NCBI RefSeq assembly: GCF_003263785.1
Contig: NZ_JYJK01000059.1
Coordinates: 1-60,221 of the forward strand
Reading direction: 5' to 3'
DNA: 60,221 bases
From: Vibrio variabilis
Lineage (GTDB): Bacteria; Pseudomonadota; Gammaproteobacteria; Enterobacterales; Vibrionaceae
Shown: piece after piece, positions 52,098-60,221 of the stretch
Layout: each line of letters opens with the position of its first letter
Numbering within the stretch: position 1 is the first letter of the stretch
The notes under the pieces: generated by a model
The model's input: the letters and a program-made list of their open reading frames with translations, nothing else
What the model was told of the DNA's origin: nothing
Database searches by the model: none
Position numbers and translations under genes: made by a program

Positions 52098-52925
52098 ATG
52101 CAAATACTAATATGTGATGACTCTAAAGTCGCACGCAAAAGTTTAGCAAGCTGTATCGATGCGAGTTTCGCAGGTGAGATTGTGTTTGCTGCAAACGGGC
52201 ATGAAGCCATTGAAATTATCGACAATCAGTCGATTGATGTCGTGTTTCTCGACATTACTATGCCGGGTATGGATGGTTTTGAAGTGCTTGAAGTATTGCG
52301 TCAGCGCGAGTGTCGTTCAAAAATCGTCATGGTTTCTGGAGATATTCAGGAAATGGCGCAAGCGCGCTGTTTTGAGCTTGGGGCGTATGCATTTATTCAA
52401 AAGCCGTTAACGCCAGAAGCCGCGACACCGCTGTTTGATGATTTACACTTACCTTTCAACCGCCCAGCCTCTGTTGGCAGTCAGTTTTCTAAAGTTCAGA
52501 TGTTTGAGCGTTTTCAGGAGACGTCCAATATCGCTCTTGGTGCTGGAGCGGCAACGATATCCATGTTGCTCAAAGAGTTTATTATCCTCCCCGTCCCGAC
52601 GGTTGGTGAGCTGTCGTTTAGTGAACTCACAATGATGATCCAAGATACGCTGACACGCGAAAACAGCTGTGCAGCGGCGCAAAGGTTTGTTGGCGGCGGC
52701 CTTCATGGTGAAGCCTTGGTGTGTATTGAAGGGGATTCGATTAGTCAGGTGGGGGAGCGTCTCGGTTTCTCGGATGGCGATGTTTCCAATGATGAAGTCG
52801 TCGTTAATCTAGTGAACGTGCTTGTGTCGTCCTTTTTGGTGTCTCTATCTGAACAGCTGTGCCTGGAGTTTTCACTTCGAGAGCCGCTGAGAATCAACGA
52901 TTTTAGCCAGATAACTCGATGTTAA
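52098..52925 (+). CDS. response regulator with C-terminal CheC/CheX-like domain
   Basis: 275 residues. Receiver domain (1-120): acidic pair D7/D8, phospho-acceptor D52 (VVFLDITMPGMDG), Ser80, Lys102 (FIQKPLTP). From about 130 a second domain has an N-I-ALGAGAA-like segment and later NDEVVVNLVNVLVSS, resembling CheC/CheX/FliY phosphatases or their inactive relatives; the usual E-x2-N pair is not clear. ATG 52098 is used; a TTG 12 bases earlier is possible. First gene of a coupled three-gene unit with a 46-residue ORF and a diguanylate cyclase, so probably couples phosphorylation to c-di-GMP. Confidence 0.82.
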   Translation: MQILICDDSKVARKSLASCIDASFAGEIVFAANGHEAIEIIDNQSIDVVFLDITMPGMDGFEVLEVLRQRECRSKIVMVSGDIQEMAQARCFELGAYAFIQKPLTPEAATPLFDDLHLPFNRPASVGSQFSKVQMFERFQETSNIALGAGAATISMLLKEFIILPVPTVGELSFSELTMMIQDTLTRENSCAAAQRFVGGGLHGEALVCIEGDSISQVGERLGFSDGDVSNDEVVVNLVNVLVSSFLVSLSEQLCLEFSLREPLRINDFSQITRC

Positions 52926-53059
52926 GTGATAACGAGCACGTGTTCACGGTGGAGTACACCTATGATGCTGAAGCGTTAGATCTGTTTTGTTCGGTACTGT
53001 TTATGTTTGACGAAGAGTCCGTGGATATCATTCGTCGACAAATGGAGCTTCTACAATGA
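52919..53059 (+). CDS. 46-residue coupled small protein
   Basis: It begins with ATG inside the last codons of the response regulator (7-base overlap) and ends with TGA overlapping the cyclase ATG (ATGA). It is acidic: MLSDNEHVFTVEYTYDAEAL, then a hydrophobic segment LDLFCSVLFMF, then DEESVDIIRRQMELLQ. No Pfam family is recognisable to me. Overlaps on both sides, no stop, and a balanced composition argue that it is translated. It may be a linker or a regulator of its neighbours. Confidence 0.7.
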   Translation: MLSDNEHVFTVEYTYDAEALDLFCSVLFMFDEESVDIIRRQMELLQ

Positions 53060-54003
53060 CAACCATGACCTTAGATCTCTCCGATTTCCATTGGACAATG
53101 CAACTACTGGATACATTGGATGCAGGGCTCGTTGTGATTGATCGCGATTATCGAGTCTGTGCTTGGAATAGCTTTATGCAGAACTACAGCGGTATTCATG
53201 CAGAGGCTATAATGGGTAAGAGCTTGTTTCACAGCTGTCCAGATTTGCCGGAAAGCTGGTTACGTGCAAAGTTAGAATCCGCAAGCAAATTGAAGACTCG
53301 AGGGTTCTCAAACTGGGAAGATAGACCGGTTGTGTTTGAGTTTAAAAACTTTTCACCTGTTTCCCAAGGCTTGCTGACAATGTACCAGAACATGGTGATC
53401 ACTCCGCTAAAATCTCCGACCGGTGATGTGACGCACTTTGCGATTATGCTTCAAGACGTAAGCGACGTAGCGAAAAGTAAAATGCACCTAAAGCGCTCTA
53501 ACGAAAAACTCACCGAAATTGGCCGCACCGATGGCCTGACTGGCTTGTTTAATCGCGCGTTTTGGGAAGCTAACTTTGTGGATGAATTCCATGTGGTGCA
53601 GACCACGGGTAAGGTTTCTTCATTGGTGATGTTCGACATTGACCATTTCAAGAGAGTCAACGACACCTATGGCCACGCGCTAGGCGATAAGGTGATTAAA
53701 GAAACTGCCAAGCAACTAATGAAAGCCGCTCGCGGCACCGATGTGTGTGGCCGTTACGGCGGTGAAGAGTTTGCGGTATTGCTATCAGGCACCACTGCCG
53801 ATCAAGCGATGTACTTTGCTGAGCGCCTGAGGAAAAAAATCGAGCAAACGCCCGTAGTGCTCGATGGCAATCAGCTTAACTATACCATTAGCCTTGGTAT
53901 TACTGAGAGTCGTACCGATGATGCCAATCACCTTCAATGGCTAGTGCGAGCGGACAAAGCCTTTATCAATCTAAAGAGCGTGGCAGAAATAAAACCTCAG
54001 TGA
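53056..54003 (+). CDS. PAS-GGDEF diguanylate cyclase
   Basis: It makes cyclic di-GMP from two GTP. 315 residues, soluble. PAS domain (about 15-138; LDAGLVVIDRDYRVCAWN), signal-helix linker, GGDEF domain (about 152-312): FDIDHFKRVNDTYGHALGD, active site GGEEF (235-239), and an intact inhibitory I-site RGTD (226-229) five residues before it. So product inhibition is expected. No transmembrane segment; the PAS domain and the neighbouring receiver are probable inputs. Its ATG overlaps the small ORF stop. Confidence 0.94.
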   Translation: MTTMTLDLSDFHWTMQLLDTLDAGLVVIDRDYRVCAWNSFMQNYSGIHAEAIMGKSLFHSCPDLPESWLRAKLESASKLKTRGFSNWEDRPVVFEFKNFSPVSQGLLTMYQNMVITPLKSPTGDVTHFAIMLQDVSDVAKSKMHLKRSNEKLTEIGRTDGLTGLFNRAFWEANFVDEFHVVQTTGKVSSLVMFDIDHFKRVNDTYGHALGDKVIKETAKQLMKAARGTDVCGRYGGEEFAVLLSGTTADQAMYFAERLRKKIEQTPVVLDGNQLNYTISLGITESRTDDANHLQWLVRADKAFINLKSVAEIKPQ

Positions 54004-54057
54004 TTTAGGCCGGTTGCTGGAGCCTATCTTGTACTGCGTTAGTGTGCGAGCAAGCCG

Positions 54058-55257
54058 TTAGGAAGGGCTGCTCGTTGTGACAACCGCTTGGTGCTTGCGC
54101 CTACGTCCAATTATGATCAGCGCCAATACAGTAATGATCACACCGCTGACCAATAAGAAGTTCATCACGCCCAATATGTTTTGCGCATCAATCAGCACTC
54201 CCACACAATAAGTGCCTACTGAAAATCCCAGAGAAACGGCAGCAGCCATGTAACCTTGTGATGTTGCAGGAGAATAAGGCTAATTTGATCGGCGAGTGCT
54301 GCAATGGAAATGTCATTCCAAGCGCCATTTATGATAGAGAGTAAGATAAGAGAAAGCGGCAGTATCGCCACGACTTGATTGCCATACATTCCCCACATGA
54401 CCACTGCAACAAATAGGTTAATAATAATGGTGACGAGCCAAAGCGCTTGGGAGCCATGCTGTTCCATCCATTTACCCGCAGGTGCCAGAGAAACCAGTGT
54501 GATCATGCTGCGATCGCCATCCCAAATGCACTGCTTGCCACGCTAACTCCAAACGCTTGCTCAATGATGACGGGGCCAAGCTCAACCATGTTAGAGCCAA
54601 TAAACATCGACAGTGCTACGCACACAACGAAGCCAAACCAAATCGCAGCAGAAGGTTTGCGACTTTGCGATACCGTTACTTCGTCATTAGCTGGCTCAAA
54701 ATTGATGGCAGCAGGTGGGGCAATCGCAATGAGTATGAGCAAAGCCAAATCAAACACAATGAGTGAGACGATTTGTGTTGTTTGCGATAAACCAAAGTAG
54801 TTGAGTGTTCCAACGGATACCCCAGCAATAGCAACGCCCAACATTTGTATCTGAAATAGACGTTTTAGCGCCCGCGTCTGCATTGCTGGCTGATTATTCA
54901 GTTTGAGTGCAAAGGTCGGGTTTAGAATAAGGATGAGGTTACTCCCTAACCCCACTAAGATAGCGATGAGCCAGTAGTGCCAGACAGTTTGGCTTGCCCA
55001 GAGTAATATCAGTAACGCCAGGCAGTGACAGGCTAGGGCGAAGAAGTGTAATTGTCGGTGCCATGAAAATCGGTCGGCTAATGCGCCCAGTACGGGAGCA
55101 ACCAGACCGATAAGACCAAGAATGAGCATGACTTGACCCACTAAAATCGCGCTTCCGGTACGCGACAGAATAACCGGGGCGATGATGATCGCGACCCCAA
55201 TCCATTGGACAATGCCCATAGAGCTTGAGAGAACTGCCAAAGGTTGTTTTTATTCAT
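54058..55257 (-). CDS. MFS transporter (three frameshifts)
   Basis: 400 residues after restoring bases near 55245 (MNKNNP to LAVLSSSMGI), 54506 (FGMAIA to SMITLVSLAP) and 54266 (ISLIL to PATSQGYMAAAV). Twelve helices in two bundles. A motif-A-like GALADRFSWHRQ lies between helices 2 and 3. It resembles drug/metabolite exporters of the major facilitator family; no substrate can be inferred. Convergent with the cyclase. Three hits in one gene also allow real decay, but all segments keep normal membrane composition. Confidence 0.82.
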
Positions 55258-55293
55258 AATAATCATGGCTAAAGAGTTGAAGCATGATTATAT

Positions 55294-55321
55294 AAAAAGG
55301 CGAGCACGGGGACGTGCTCGC
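55294..55321 (-). terminator. terminator of the desaturase gene
   Basis: A perfect 9-bp stem (GCGAGCACG/CGTGCTCGC) with a 4-base loop, followed on the minus strand by C and five T. Confidence 0.88.
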
Positions 55322-55362
55322 TCACTGTCAATAAAATTGAAGCCGAATTGAAGGAGCGATTG

Positions 55363-56502
55363 TTAGCTCAGTGCAAGGCGAGGGTTAGAGACAATTTGCT
55401 GCCAACGTTTCTTATGCTCTTTAAGGTTTAAGTCGAGCTGTTCGAGTCTTATACGCAGCAGTGCTTGCTCATATTTCTCTTTAACGCTGGACTTTGCTGA
55501 GTCGATAACCTGGCTTCGCAATTGATCGTATTCCGTCAACTTACTTAGCAGTAACTGAAACTCTTGCTCTAAGGCTTCTTGAAGCTGGTCTGCATTGGGT
55601 AACGTAAAGATTTTGTCTTTAGCGTTTGCCATGGTCTGCATCAACCTTGCTTTCTCAATTCGGTATGCTGACACAGTTTTCAGGTTTGAGGTTAGGCCTA
55701 AACTCGCGCACGAGCGAATCAACCATTTGGTAGGATCGAATTGCCACCAGCGAATACCATTGCGGTAGTCGTGCTCGAAAATGTGATGGAAATTGTGGTA
55801 ACCCTCCCCGAAGGTAAGGAAGGCCAAAATGCCATTGTCTCTCGCCGTGTTTTTACTGGTGTAAGGTTGAGAGCCCCAGATATGCGCCAGAGAGTTAATG
55901 AAAAAGGTAGTGTGGTGACTGAGTACTAAACGTAAGGCGCCAACAATCAGCAAAAAGCCCAAAACATCACCGTACCAAAGTCCAAGTGCGAGAGGGATAC
56001 CAAAGTTGGTCGCCAGAGCCAACAATACATAATGCTTGTGTTGCCACATGACAATCGAGTCTTTTTGCAGGTCGCGACAGTTGCGGTAATCATCGTAACG
56101 CTCGGCTTGATATTCTCGAAGCATCCAACCTATGTGTGAGTACCAGAAACCACGCTTGGCAGAGTAAGGGTCTTTGTCGTTGTTATCGACATGCTTGTGA
56201 TGGACGCGATGGTCTGAAGACCAGTGTAAGGCACTGTTTTGTAGTGCAAATGCCCCGCCAATTGCAAAGAGAAACCTTAGAGAACGATGAGCTTGATAGG
56301 TCTTGTGGGACCAAAGGCGATGATAGCCTGCAGTAATTGACATCCCGCAAAACACGAAAGCAATGATGAACCAAACCCAGTGAGCTACGCTGTAGCCTTC
56401 AACCATGCCGTACCAAATGACACCCACTGTCGCCAGAATAAATGTACCTAGAAATATCGTTACATTTAGCCAAATAACTGGGGGCTTTTTCACTGTATCC
56501 AT
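55363..56502 (-). CDS. acyl-CoA desaturase (delta-9 type)
   Basis: It puts a double bond in saturated acyl chains with O2 and a di-iron site. 379 residues, four membrane helices. Histidine boxes: HRLWSH (about 57-62), HRVHHKH (about 93-99), and GYHNFHHIF (about 232-240). After residue 270 comes an 110-residue coiled-coil tail (QEALEQEFQLLLSKLTEYDQ) not found in shorter bacterial desaturases. ATG 56502 with GGAGACG upstream; an extension 38 codons upstream is rejected. Regulated perhaps by the FabR-like sites upstream. Confidence 0.9.
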   Translation of the reverse strand: MDTVKKPPVIWLNVTIFLGTFILATVGVIWYGMVEGYSVAHWVWFIIAFVFCGMSITAGYHRLWSHKTYQAHRSLRFLFAIGGAFALQNSALHWSSDHRVHHKHVDNNDKDPYSAKRGFWYSHIGWMLREYQAERYDDYRNCRDLQKDSIVMWQHKHYVLLALATNFGIPLALGLWYGDVLGFLLIVGALRLVLSHHTTFFINSLAHIWGSQPYTSKNTARDNGILAFLTFGEGYHNFHHIFEHDYRNGIRWWQFDPTKWLIRSCASLGLTSNLKTVSAYRIEKARLMQTMANAKDKIFTLPNADQLQEALEQEFQLLLSKLTEYDQLRSQVIDSAKSSVKEKYEQALLRIRLEQLDLNLKEHKKRWQQIVSNPRLALS

Positions 56503-56518
56503 CAACCGTCTCCATTTA

Positions 56519-56558
56519 AGCTTACAACTGTTCGCTAGAATATCAGCGTACACGTGTA
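56519..56558. promoter_or_regulatory. two FabR-like sites upstream of the desaturase
   Basis: AGCTTACAACTGTTCGCT (56519-56536) and AGCGTACACGTGTAAGTC (from 56545) resemble the FabR operator as I remember it (AGCGTACA-N2-TGTTCGCT). The second includes the perfect palindrome TACACGTGTA (56549-56558). Position, just upstream of a desaturase, fits control of unsaturated fatty acids. Confidence 0.5.
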
Positions 56559-56603
56559 AGTCAAAGAGTAAGTTGTAAATATCTTGGTCTTTTCTCGAAA
56601 CAA

Positions 56604-56631
56604 AAAGAGACATCACAATGGATGTCTCTTT
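56604..56631 (-). terminator. terminator of the ugp operon, overlapping the HAD stop
   Basis: AAAGAGACATC/GATGTCTCTTT, an 11-bp perfect stem with a 6-base loop and a T tract on the minus strand. The HAD stop codon (56615-56613) lies in the stem-loop, so translation to the end would interfere with folding. Confidence 0.85.
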
Positions 56632-57443
56632 ATCAATGCCTTAGCGTATCGCGAGAAGATGATTGGCCAACTCGGCAAACCCATAGCCCCGTTCCCCGCT
56701 GTAACAAAGCTTGGTGGTGAGCTGAGTTTTCCTAGCAGAGGAGTAATGTTGTTTACGCCAAATGTGACAGGCAACCACTCAAACATGCTCTCATCGTTGA
56801 GTGAGTCTCCAACGTAAGCCACATTGGACAGGTTCAAAGTGTCAAAATCGTGCTGTTGCTTTAGATAGTGTTCACTTGAGATATGCTTACTGTGCTCTCC
56901 AACCCAAACATTAATGTGAATGGAGCTCTGAGTGGCTTTCACTTTCTGTCCATTCAATGTCAGTTGGTGAATATCACTGAGTAGCTTTGCTGCTATGTCG
57001 GCTTCAACCGGTACGCGATCTTGCCCAAGATTGATGGCGACATCGCAGAAGCGAAAGTCCTGATCACTGGCAAAGTCGATACCGGGATAGTCGCGTAGTA
57101 ACTGAGCCAGCAGTTTAATGAGAGCTTGCTGTTGCTCTCGCATCGCTGGTAATGGGCTGAGTGAATGAGTGTGGAAACCAGACTGGTTCTTCTGCATCCA
57201 AAAAGCACCATTCTCGCCGATAACACCATGAAGCGGCCACAGCTTTGCAATTTGGTCACACCAACCCGCACACGCACCAGTAACGGCGACAACCTTGATG
57301 CCTGCTTTTTGTAGTTTCGATAAAGCGTCGAGTGTTTCTGGAGGAAGTTGTCCTTGCCACGTCAAAGTATCATCGACATCTGTCAGTAACCATTGGATCT
57401 CTTTTGCCTGAGCGTGAGACAGCGCTGCTAAAGACCTAGGCAT
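56613..57443 (-). CDS. HAD-IIB family hydrolase
   Basis: 276 residues. HAD motifs: I LLTDVDDTLT (about 19-28; DxDxT), II VVAVTGACAG, III a Lys in the cap-core junction, IV VGDSLNDESMFEW. The type IIB cap (about 85-190) is that of sugar-phosphate phosphatases. It starts eight bases inside ugpC, in the place where enterics have the phosphodiesterase ugpQ. It may dephosphorylate the imported glycerophosphate or a related sugar phosphate; inference only. Confidence 0.85.
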   Translation of the reverse strand: MPRSLAALSHAQAKEIQWLLTDVDDTLTWQGQLPPETLDALSKLQKAGIKVVAVTGACAGWCDQIAKLWPLHGVIGENGAFWMQKNQSGFHTHSLSPLPAMREQQQALIKLLAQLLRDYPGIDFASDQDFRFCDVAINLGQDRVPVEADIAAKLLSDIHQLTLNGQKVKATQSSIHINVWVGEHSKHISSEHYLKQQHDFDTLNLSNVAYVGDSLNDESMFEWLPVTFGVNNITPLLGKLSSPPSFVTAGNGAMGLPSWPIIFSRYAKALIKRHPL

Positions 57444-58539
57444 TCATAACCTCTTGTTGCTGCGTTTTACTATCAAAGTGAATGCGTTTAGATGTGTCAC
57501 TATCAAAAAGATGGATGTGTTCTACATCGATATCAAGACCAAGCTTGTCGCCAATAGCGATTTTAGAGTGCCCCTCAACACGTACAACAAGTTTCTGAGA
57601 TTGTGCGCCAAGCGTTTTGCAGTAGAGCAACAAGTCGGCACCCAGCGCTTCGATAAGTTCAACTTCAATATGGAACCAAGGATTGTCTTCATCCAGGATT
57701 AGATGTTCAGGCCGTAGACCCAATTTAACCCCGCCAAGCCCGAGCGAAGAGGTGTTGATATTCAGCATTGCGTCATCAAGTTCAATACCTTCAATGGATA
57801 CATTGGCATCTAGGATGTTCATGGAGGGTGAGCCAATGAAGGTCGCCACGAACAGTGAAGCTGGATTGTCATAGATTTCAAGCGGTGTACCCACCTGTTC
57901 GACATTACCTTTGTTCAAAACGACCAGCTTATCAGCAAGTGTCATGGCTTCTACCTGGTCATGTGTGACATAGACCGAAGTGGTGCCTAAACGGCGTTGA
58001 AGGCGCTTTATTTCTAAACGCATCTGCACGCGAAGCTTTGCATCGAGGTTTGAAAGTGGCTCATCGAATAGGAACACTTTTGGCTCGCGCACAATCGCGC
58101 GCCCCATAGCAACACGCTGCCTTTGACCACCAGAAAGTTGTTTAGGTTTACGATCCAGCAAACCATTAAGCTCTAACATGTCGGCCGCTTCACTGACTAA
58201 GCGTTTGATCTCTGCTTTTGGTGTTTTACGGTTTTTGAGCCCGTAGGCCATGTTGTCGTATACCGTCATGTGGGGATACAACGCGTAGTTTTGGAATACC
58301 ATCGCGATGTCACGTTCGCCAGGCTCTAGGTCGTTGACGACCTTATCATCGATCTGCAGCGTACCTGCACTGATTTCCTCTAGGCCGGCGAGCATACGAA
58401 GCAGTGTAGACTTGCCACAGCCACTTGGACCCACCAAAACGACCATTTCGCCGTCTTCAATGTTCAGATTGATGTTTGGGATCGCTTGGTAGCCATTTGG
58501 GTAACATTTAGCGATGTTTGAAAGAGTGAGTGTAGACAT
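57436..58539 (-). CDS. ugpC: sn-glycerol-3-phosphate ABC transporter ATPase
   Basis: 367 residues, MalK/UgpC type. Walker A GPSGCGKSTLLRMLAG (about 36-51), signature LSGGQRQRVAMGRAIV, Walker B VFLFDEPLSNLDAKLR, switch His in YVTHDQVEAM, then a TOBE/OB regulatory domain (about 240-355). It begins directly after the ugpE stop. Same operon as ugpA and ugpE. Confidence 0.92.
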   Translation of the reverse strand: MSTLTLSNIAKCYPNGYQAIPNINLNIEDGEMVVLVGPSGCGKSTLLRMLAGLEEISAGTLQIDDKVVNDLEPGERDIAMVFQNYALYPHMTVYDNMAYGLKNRKTPKAEIKRLVSEAADMLELNGLLDRKPKQLSGGQRQRVAMGRAIVREPKVFLFDEPLSNLDAKLRVQMRLEIKRLQRRLGTTSVYVTHDQVEAMTLADKLVVLNKGNVEQVGTPLEIYDNPASLFVATFIGSPSMNILDANVSIEGIELDDAMLNINTSSLGLGGVKLGLRPEHLILDEDNPWFHIEVELIEALGADLLLYCKTLGAQSQKLVVRVEGHSKIAIGDKLGLDIDVEHIHLFDSDTSKRIHFDSKTQQQEVMNA

Positions 58540-59388
58540 TTATTTCTCCGAATCTACCAAGCCTTTGACGAATGCTTTTTGCATTGCAATCACAACGATG
58601 ACGGGCGGCAACATAGCGATAATGGTGGTTGCCATAATTTTGTTCCATTCGATGACACCATCTACCACACCAAGCATCTGTTTGATGCCCATAACGATGG
58701 TGTAGTACTGAGCATCCGTGGTGATGAGCAGCGGCCACAAATACTGGTTCCAACCATAGATAAAGGTGATCACGAACAGAGCGGCGATATTGGTGCGAGA
58801 TAGAGGCAGTAAAATGTCGAAAAAGAACTTAATCGGCCCCGCACCATCGATTCTTGCCGCTTCAACTAACTCATTTGGAATGGTCATGAAGAACTGGCGG
58901 AATAGGAATGTAGCCGTTGCGCTAGCAATCAATGGAATCGTGAGGCCATAGAAAGAGTTGAGCATGTTGAGGTTCGTGATCACCTCAAAAGTTGGCATGA
59001 TCCGCACTTCCACTGGCAGCATGAGGGTGAAAAAGATCATCCAAAACGCCACCATGCGACCGCGAAAGCGAAAGAACACGACCGCGTACGCTGACATGAT
59101 TGAAATAACCAGCTTACCGAACGTAATACACAGTGCCATGATCAGCGAGTTGGTAAGCATGTGGGTGATCGGCAGTGCGTTATTGTTAAATAAACTTTGG
59201 TTACTGAGTAACTCACCAAAAACGCTAAACCCAAGGTCGCCAAACCAAAGAGGCGTACCTGTGGCAAACGCGGTATTGTCGTGTGTCGTCGCGACTAGCG
59301 CTATCCACACGGGTAATGCAATAGAGATGATGCCTAGCGCTAAAATGCCGTGGCAAAAAATCGTAAATAGGGGTCTTCTTTCTACCAT
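58540..59388 (-). CDS. ugpE: sn-glycerol-3-phosphate ABC transporter permease UgpE
   Basis: 282 residues, six helices. EAA loop VEAARIDGAGPIKFFFDILL, and the FRQFFMT segment before it. Ends in FVKGLVDSEK, as in E. coli UgpE. Its ATG overlaps the ugpA stop by one base. Intact. Confidence 0.93.
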   Translation of the reverse strand: MVERRPLFTIFCHGILALGIISIALPVWIALVATTHDNTAFATGTPLWFGDLGFSVFGELLSNQSLFNNNALPITHMLTNSLIMALCITFGKLVISIMSAYAVVFFRFRGRMVAFWMIFFTLMLPVEVRIMPTFEVITNLNMLNSFYGLTIPLIASATATFLFRQFFMTIPNELVEAARIDGAGPIKFFFDILLPLSRTNIAALFVITFIYGWNQYLWPLLITTDAQYYTIVMGIKQMLGVVDGVIEWNKIMATTIIAMLPPVIVVIAMQKAFVKGLVDSEK

Positions 59389-60221
59389 TAGTACGCCACC
59401 TTCTTCTCGACATATTTAAATTGAATCACCGTAAGAAGGGCGACAAGAATCATTAGGATGACCGACTGGGCGGCCGATGAACCGAGGTCGAGGCCGATAA
59501 ATCCGTCGTTGTAGACTTTGTAGACCAAGGTCGATGTGCTGTTGCTTGGACCGCCTTGAGTCATAGCATGAATGATGGCGAACGTATCAAAAAAAGGCGT
59601 ACACAAAGTTGACAACCAACAAGAAGAAACTGGTTGGCGAAATCAGAGGAAAGCTGATGGTTAGGAATCGCTTCACCGGGCCGCTGCCATCAATGGCTGC
59701 TGCTTCATGTAGTGATTTTGGCACCGATTGCAATGCTGCGAGAAAAAACAAGAAGTTGTAACTGATCTGTTTCCACGTCGAGGTGATGATGACCATCCAC
59801 ATCGCATGAGTTCCGTTCAGGGTAGGGTTCCATTGAACGCCAAACCACTTAAGTACATCGGTAATAACACCAATCGTCGGATCAAACAAAAACAGCCAAA
59901 GTGAACCGGCCACAACAGGGGCGACGGCATATGGCCAAATCAAAAAGGTACGATACATGGTTGCACCGCGCACAATATGTTCGGCAAATGCAGAAAGAAT
60001 CAGTGCGCTCACCAAAGCCAAAACAGCAACACATACACTGAACTGAATGGTGGTGAAAAAGGAATCAAGGTAGTAACTGTCGCCTAGCAGTTTGCTAAAA
60101 TTCTCTAGTCCAACAAACTCTCGGCTAATACCGAAGGCGTCTTCTAACTGAGAAGACTGAAATACCGCTTGCCTGCAGGCCAGATAAAAACACAATAGTG
60201 ATCACCAACTGCGGCGCAATC
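59388..60221 (-). CDS. ugpA: sn-glycerol-3-phosphate ABC transporter permease UgpA, 5' end cut off by the window (three frameshifts)
   Basis: The C-terminal about 278 residues. Frame breaks near 59594 (one extra T in a T7 run; VNFVYAFF to [13 protein letters not shown]), 60172 (FIWPAG to QAVFQSSQ) and 60184 (ITIVFF to IWPAG) are repaired by single bases. EAA loop [20 protein letters not shown]; the helices and YVEKKVAY end match E. coli UgpA. The first about 15 residues lie beyond the window, and ugpB is presumably upstream. Confidence 0.9.

Noticed and set aside
54048..54075. GAGCA/TGCTC hairpin between the convergent cyclase and MFS genes
   Set aside because: Only five to six pairs with an internal mismatch and no T tract.

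Overview
The window is a chromosomal segment of a gamma-proteobacterium, almost certainly a Vibrio. Several things point there: the metE-aspS pair, the sap-psp-vexIJK block, the yciB-yciA-yciI and trp-rnm-yciO-rluB neighbourhoods, a secreted vibriolysin with a PPC tail, a fused trpCF, and a TrpR operator and trp attenuator of enteric/Vibrio type. It is mostly core genome with a few accessory islands: a type II restriction-modification cassette, an alpha-glucoside PTS operon and a cluster of amide hydrolases. No tRNA, rRNA, CRISPR array or complete insertion sequence was found.

Layout. 0.1-3.6 kb: DUF3581 protein, small winged-helix protein, C5 cytosine methyltransferase and a convergent PD-(D/E)XK endonuclease; a LexA-box-like palindrome lies just before the methyltransferase. 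3.8-6.4 kb (minus): outer-membrane barrel, RRM protein, exported AGE-like epimerase. 6.5-11 kb: PTS EIICB, GH4 6-phospho-alpha-glucosidase and SemiSWEET as one minus-strand operon, with a divergent GntR regulator. 11.2-16.4 kb: GT39-like membrane glycosyltransferase, a MITE-like inverted repeat, then divergent metR/metE with MetJ and MetR sites. 16.4-18.6 kb (minus): aspS, yciI, a 264-bp repeat element, yciA, yciB. 18.9-22.1 kb: vibriolysin and a DAACS symporter. 22.3-29.5 kb (minus): complete trpL-E-G-D-CF-B-A operon with promoter, operator, attenuator and terminator. 29.5-32.3 kb (plus): rnm, yciO, rluB. 32.3-38.4 kb: two M20 amidohydrolases, a TRIC/UPF0126 membrane protein, a choloylglycine-hydrolase-family Ntn hydrolase and a LysR regulator. 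38.5-43.7 kb (minus): sapABCDF. 43.9-46.4 kb: pspF and pspABC, divergent across a sigma-54 promoter. 46.5-51.8 kb: vexIJK RND efflux. 52.1-54.0 kb: CheY-like regulator, a 46-residue ORF and a PAS-GGDEF cyclase, translationally coupled. 54.1-56.5 kb (minus): MFS transporter and acyl-CoA desaturase. 56.6 kb to the end (minus): HAD phosphatase, ugpC, ugpE and a truncated ugpA.

Quality warning. Seventeen genes carry 25 apparent frameshifts. In each the protein continues perfectly in another frame, and restoring one base (23 cases) or removing one (2 cases), usually in a short run of identical bases, gives the usual family length. Essential or near-essential genes are hit as often as accessory ones, so I read these as sequence errors rather than pseudogenes. 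Such genes are given as one CDS spanning the break, with the break position in the text.
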